Part shown: one piece after another, positions 5,901-7,337 of the stretch
Layout of the letters: each line of letters begins with the position of its first letter
Position numbering within the stretch: position 1 is the first letter of the stretch
Source: Thermoplasmata archaeon
GTDB lineage: Archaea > Thermoplasmatota > Thermoplasmata > Lutacidiplasmatales > UBA184
Length of the DNA: 7,337 bases
Assembly: GCA_030043835.1 (NCBI GenBank)
Contig: JASHWY010000009.1
Span: forward strand, 1 to 7,337
Direction of reading: 5' to 3'
Program-made: the position numbers and the translations under genes
Notes under the pieces: model-generated
Databases searched by the model: none
What the model saw: only the letters and a program-made list of their open reading frames with translations
Told to the model about the DNA's origin: nothing

Positions 5901-7337
5901 CCGGCCCCCGGTGCGGTTCCCCAAGCGGTCGAGGTCGACTACGCGGACGACTCGAAGATCGCCGAAGCCGAAGCGATCCGTTCCTTGGGGCAGGATCTCG
6001 ATCAACTGTTGGGGGCGCCCCTGCTCGGTCCCACCAAGGTCGCCTCCGGCTGGGAGGCGGGTCTCCGCTCCGTCCAGGAGTACGCCGACGCGCCGTTCGA
6101 GCAGGTGGTCGAGCTCCCCGGGTTCGGGGTCTGGGTGGCGGAGGCGCTCTGGCGAAGCCTAGGCCGTGACGTCCCCGAGCGACCTCGGGTGATACGACCT
6201 CGGGTCACGGTACCCCTCCCGGACTCGACCTCTCCACCCCCGGTCTCGGCGCCCGCCGACCATCCTGCCCTGGTTCCTGAAACCGTCATCCCGCCCGCCC
6301 GTTGGCCGGAAGAGGTTTCTGCCTCCGGAACTGGACCTTCCCCGGCCGGGGTCGCCCCGACGTCGCGACCTCGTTCTGCCGTCGAGCCTCCCTCCGCCCC
6401 TATCGGCGAGATCGCTGCACGGTTGCGGACTCTGGAGGAGGAGACCCGCCCTGTGCTCGAACACTGGCGAGCGGAGGAAGCCCGGGCGAAGCCCCCAAGC
6501 GCGACCCTCTCCTCAGCGGTCCCTGTTGCTGCCGTGGAGCGTGGCGCCGAGGCCGCGACGGCGGGTCCGATTACCCAGCCCCAGGAGCGTTTCCCGTCCC
6601 AACTCCCGCCCGTCCCGGCGGCCTGGCTCCCCGAGCCGTCGGACGCAGAGGAGCCGGAGGTCGAACCTTCAACCCGGAGCGAGTCGGAAGCCTCGCCGGG
6701 CGAGGTCCCAGGGCCGCCTACGATTCTCCCCGAGGGAGCCCCGGGGCCCGCGGCAGGCGGAACCGCGCCGGAGGCTTCCACCGCCCCAGCTCCATTGGCT
6801 ACGGCCCCTCCGGAAGAGCTTGCCACCGACGTTCCCTCCACGACGGTTCTCCCGACTCCCCCGGTGGCCATAACGACGGAGGAAATCTCCAAGTCGGCCG
6901 GTGGGTCCGAAGCGCCGAGGGCCGCTCAAGAGACGGCGATGGCCTCGCCTCCCCCGTCGGCACCCGCCGTACTGACCGATCGCGAGAGCGAGGCCGGCCG
7001 GCAGACCGAGCCGATTTCGCCGGTCCGCGAGGGGACGGGAGAGGTAGCCGTACCCGAACCGATCCCCGGTCCGACCGCTCACGTAGCTGAACCCGCCGCG
7101 AGCGCGCTCCCTACGATCCCAGACGAAGGGCAAGAGATCGCGATGGGGCCCGAGCTGGAGGGAGAGGAGGGCCGCCTCGAAGAACCCGAGGCCGCTCCCG
7201 TGATCCTTGCCCTGCCCGCTCCCGGGCCGGAGCGAACCCCCCTCGAGGTCCCCGAGGCCGTCCCGACGCCCATCCCACCGAGCCCGCCGTCGGGCATCGA
7301 GCTCAAAGTGGGCAAATCCTTCGTCCCTTCCCTCGAG
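2913..7337 (+). CDS. IleRS-like pseudo-synthetase with degenerate active site, HhH unit and long Pro-rich tail (3' end outside window)
   Basis: One frame of 1475 codons runs without a stop to the right edge. ATG 2913 follows an in-frame TAA at 2907-2909. Residues 1 to about 982 track archaeal IleRS in order. E14-W21 gives the N-terminal E..xxFW pattern. ADVDARYLAIAG (64-75) is the helix after HIGH. C147/C150/C155 form a zinc knuckle. The CP1 editing domain covers about 165-360 (VHPDLVY 202-208, GTGIV 288-292, PGHG 296-299). PHCAIC (364-369) matches PHCWRC, and a second cluster is C433/C436/C448/C450. HGADAVR (534-540) matches YGADALR. The anticodon bundle spans about 550-740 and a C-terminal IleRS domain about 750-982 (LVRRLERGLKRSGPLTAGER 895-914). 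HIGH, GWDxHGLP, WFDSG and KMSKS are all replaced, so isoleucyl-adenylate formation is not expected. HhH (1039-1084) and a Pro-rich tail follow. It should be cytosolic. A tRNA-binding, regulatory or scaffold role is inference. Confidence 0.85.
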   Translation, partial: MVQLSDMHHPADCEREARAFWRGRAFLRPDGTVGANDGPRVCQFEGTFAPGDRDELVAQRAVAADVDARYLAIAGRRAIGTLRAETLRGVDPEERVGALLTSLGIVTGGASGRPFDNEKRPDAVQHIVSRLANQGLFELHDGPVRFCPSCGTPRCPDRLIYQDELGPTFLVRFPVLSRAREAHALAWVDAPWRILGTSALLVHPDLVYTLVRYRRKGAEELVLTSRSSLPRLKTWIPGAEFEIIDEIPGHDLHDLPYGYPLRHEFPMGEALAPPSGTFQATTEVGDSGTGIVPLVPGHGGADAQLAARLGVSGWPLVNAKGQMDPLLMHKYAGLDLTTTDEFVVRDLTENGMIFAELRVRRGVPHCAICGGATIWIPARTWCLAPGRLPPSVAVEYARLLPGELPLGQIDVAAWPVSEASTTDSPEAVTLRECTGCERLAPPEGPAKCSCGGKTRPARRRLLPSIAGTIAAWARQNPLPAFDTARLYLNDRRRASALIHHLTAVAGLDGPVGELGLTHLPTVVADDLPSLIREHGADAVRSALVRAGSRANSQGSLDEQCREERRRIDRWWCFARDVLAPCDPAMLTEFLRPIAGSLGELEPIDRALVARWERVRLQALADYDRWAAPHALKGVSRFLDSDLPFYLTTIGDRLRLSETAPTKRAALRALVHVLRGTMSVLGPIEPHAAESIHQAIVRGRSSLFEEPPVGADRSLLDDSGAKAWDRWRSVVRALREFRASHGIPQSTILPTATLILTSDEEGDLYRADGPTLESLARVGHFEVASPGRPWAGRRHEMHPIESEIQRAYPKIASQVIAVLRRLPTKRSPTAADSELSVVVGGQTFRILPSMVGYVDLLPDRVVRVPWAHGELYAELPAGVGRGGRAIPPLSADAYWLVRRLERGLKRSGPLTAGERRIAIVFAAEPLAPELLAAREAIAKYLGLTELRVTSAVEEAKPHGRSTGRTRTGSAWWFHVPGVRLAPRPEKHRPARPRAPRAPAPGAVPQAVEVDYADDSKIAEAEAIRSLGQDLDQLLGAPLLGPTKVASGWEAGLRSVQEYADAPFEQVVELPGFGVWVAEALWRSLGRDVPERPRVIRPRVTVPLPDSTSPPPVSAPADHPALVPETVIPPARWPEEVSASGTGPSPAGVAPTSRPRSAVEPPSAPIGEIAARLRTLEEETRPVLEHWRAEEARAKPPSATLSSAVPVAAVERGAEAATAGPITQPQERFPSQLPPVPAAWLPEPSDAEEPEVEPSTRSESEASPGEVPGPPTILPEGAPGPAAGGTAPEASTAPAPLATAPPEELATDVPSTTVLPTPPVAITTEEISKSAGGSEAPRAAQETAMASPPPSAPAVLTDRESEAGRQTEPISPVREGTGEVAVPEPIPGPTAHVAEPAASALPTIPDEGQEIAMGPELEGEEGRLEEPEAAPVILALPAPGPERTPLEVPEAVPTPIPPSPPSGIELKVGKSFVPSLE
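3072..3083 (+). other. Degenerate HIGH site (DELV, residues 54-57)
   Basis: Counting back without gaps from the conserved helix ADVDARY (64-70), which in this family follows HxGH at fixed distance, the four positions are Asp-Glu-Leu-Val. The histidines that contact ATP and the glycine that lets it approach are absent. FAPGDR (48-53) stands where the family has a PPFANG-like loop. Confidence 0.7.
3405..3992 (+). other. CP1 editing-like domain with altered pocket (about residues 165-360)
   Basis: The domain is recognisable from LVRFPV (170-175), VHPDLVY (202-208), YGYPLRHEFP (257-266) and GTGIVPLVPGHGGAD (288-302). The Thr-rich TTTPWTL segment of editing enzymes reads VDAPWRI (188-194), and the His of the GTGxVH motif is Pro293. 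Asp302 keeps the position of the aspartate that, as I recall, holds the substrate amino group (D342 in E. coli IleRS). The fold is thus kept and normal hydrolysis of Val-tRNA(Ile) is doubtful. Confidence 0.6.
4458..4472 (+). other. Degenerate KMSKS site (LTHLP, residues 516-520)
   Basis: Counting back without gaps from HGADAVR (534-540), the equivalent of YGADALR in IleRS, KMSKS falls on Leu-Thr-His-Leu-Pro. Both lysines that stabilise the ATP transition state are gone and the loop before it is shortened. The nearby WFDSG equivalent reads SIAGT (464-468). Confidence 0.7.
6027..6164 (+). other. Helix-hairpin-helix-like unit (residues 1039-1084)
   Basis: The pattern is a helix (LRSVQEYADA), then FEQVVELPGFGVWVAEALWR. 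This is the usual HhH layout in which two helices flank a hydrophobic-Pro-Gly-x-Gly hairpin (LPGFG). HhH units generally bind nucleic-acid backbone without sequence specificity. It lies past the end of the IleRS homology, behind an Arg/Pro-rich basic linker (about 955-1003), so the whole addition may be a nucleic-acid-binding appendage. Confidence 0.6.
6180..7337 (+). other. Low-complexity Pro/Ala/Glu/Ser-rich tail, residues 1090-1475
   Basis: By my count 79 of these 386 residues are proline, with only four lysines and no cysteine. It is predicted disordered. One island, about residues 1164-1193, looks like a charged amphipathic helix (IGEIAARLRTLEEE and onward). The last residues before the edge, GIELKVGKSFVPSLE, are less Pro-rich and hydrophobically patterned, so a folded domain may begin there. 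The start has a 15-bp direct duplication (6180-6190 and 6195-6205) giving RPRVI RPRVT. Confidence 0.8.

Noticed and set aside
2525..7315. Many open frames on both strands over the IleRS-like gene, including a 610-codon plus frame at 2525-4357 and a 377-codon minus frame at 3438-4571
   Set aside because: Their translations are Arg/Gly/Pro-rich without homology, and only the frame starting at 2913 follows IleRS throughout.
2913..7337. A functional isoleucyl-, valyl- or leucyl-tRNA synthetase
   Set aside because: The HIGH and KMSKS positions can be placed without gaps from neighbouring conserved motifs, and both are replaced; WFDSG and GWDxHGLP are missing too.
2913..7337. A decaying pseudogene of ileS
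   Set aside because: There is no stop or frameshift in 1475 codons. Zinc cysteines, anticodon bundle and C-terminal domain are kept, and the gene has gained extra domains.
7290..7337. Beginning of a DUF835-like domain at the right edge
   Set aside because: GIELKVGKSF faintly recalls the entry to that domain, common in Thermoplasmatota, but about fifteen residues are too few to support it.
1..7337. CRISPR array, insertion sequence or attachment site
   Set aside because: No spaced direct repeats, transposase-like protein or terminal inverted repeats were seen; the only repeats are protein-level or very short.

Overview
The window looks archaeal. Its one gene with a firm name is translation factor IF5A, about 128 residues, with the SKPGKHG modification loop; bacteria carry EF-P instead. 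G+C is high (by eye about two thirds), third positions are strongly G/C, and many non-coding frames therefore stay open by chance. A high-GC Thermoplasmatota-type archaeon is my guess, not something the sequence proves.

Layout. Positions 1-2272 (minus) hold most of one large, all-helical protein that runs off the left edge. It is built from a divergent repeat of about 62 residues, at least eleven copies. Its start is ambiguous: the only strong Shine-Dalgarno/ATG (2307-2324) opens a 17-codon frame that overlaps a GTG (2272) in the long frame. Next on the same strand is IF5A (2380-2766). A 146-bp divergent intergenic region (2767-2912) carries two perfect short inverted repeats, a TATA-like element and an octamer present once on each strand. 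From 2913 to the right edge the plus strand is one uninterrupted frame of 1475 codons, not finished in the window.

The main result is this plus-strand gene. Residues 1 to about 980 follow the whole length of an archaeal isoleucyl-tRNA synthetase: N-terminal Rossmann half, CP1 editing domain, zinc knuckles, anticodon-binding helical bundle and C-terminal domain. Every signature of amino-acid activation is replaced: HIGH by DELV, the GWDxHGLP segment, WFDSG, and KMSKS by LTHLP. The editing pocket is also altered. A helix-hairpin-helix-like unit and a tail of at least 386 residues that is about 20% proline follow. I read it as an intact gene for a catalytically dead IleRS paralogue that probably kept RNA binding or a structural role. 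I know of no described system of this kind.

How the genes work together is inference: IF5A and the pseudo-synthetase diverge from one control region and both belong to translation-related families. Nothing visible ties the helical-repeat protein to translation except that it lies downstream of IF5A on the same strand.
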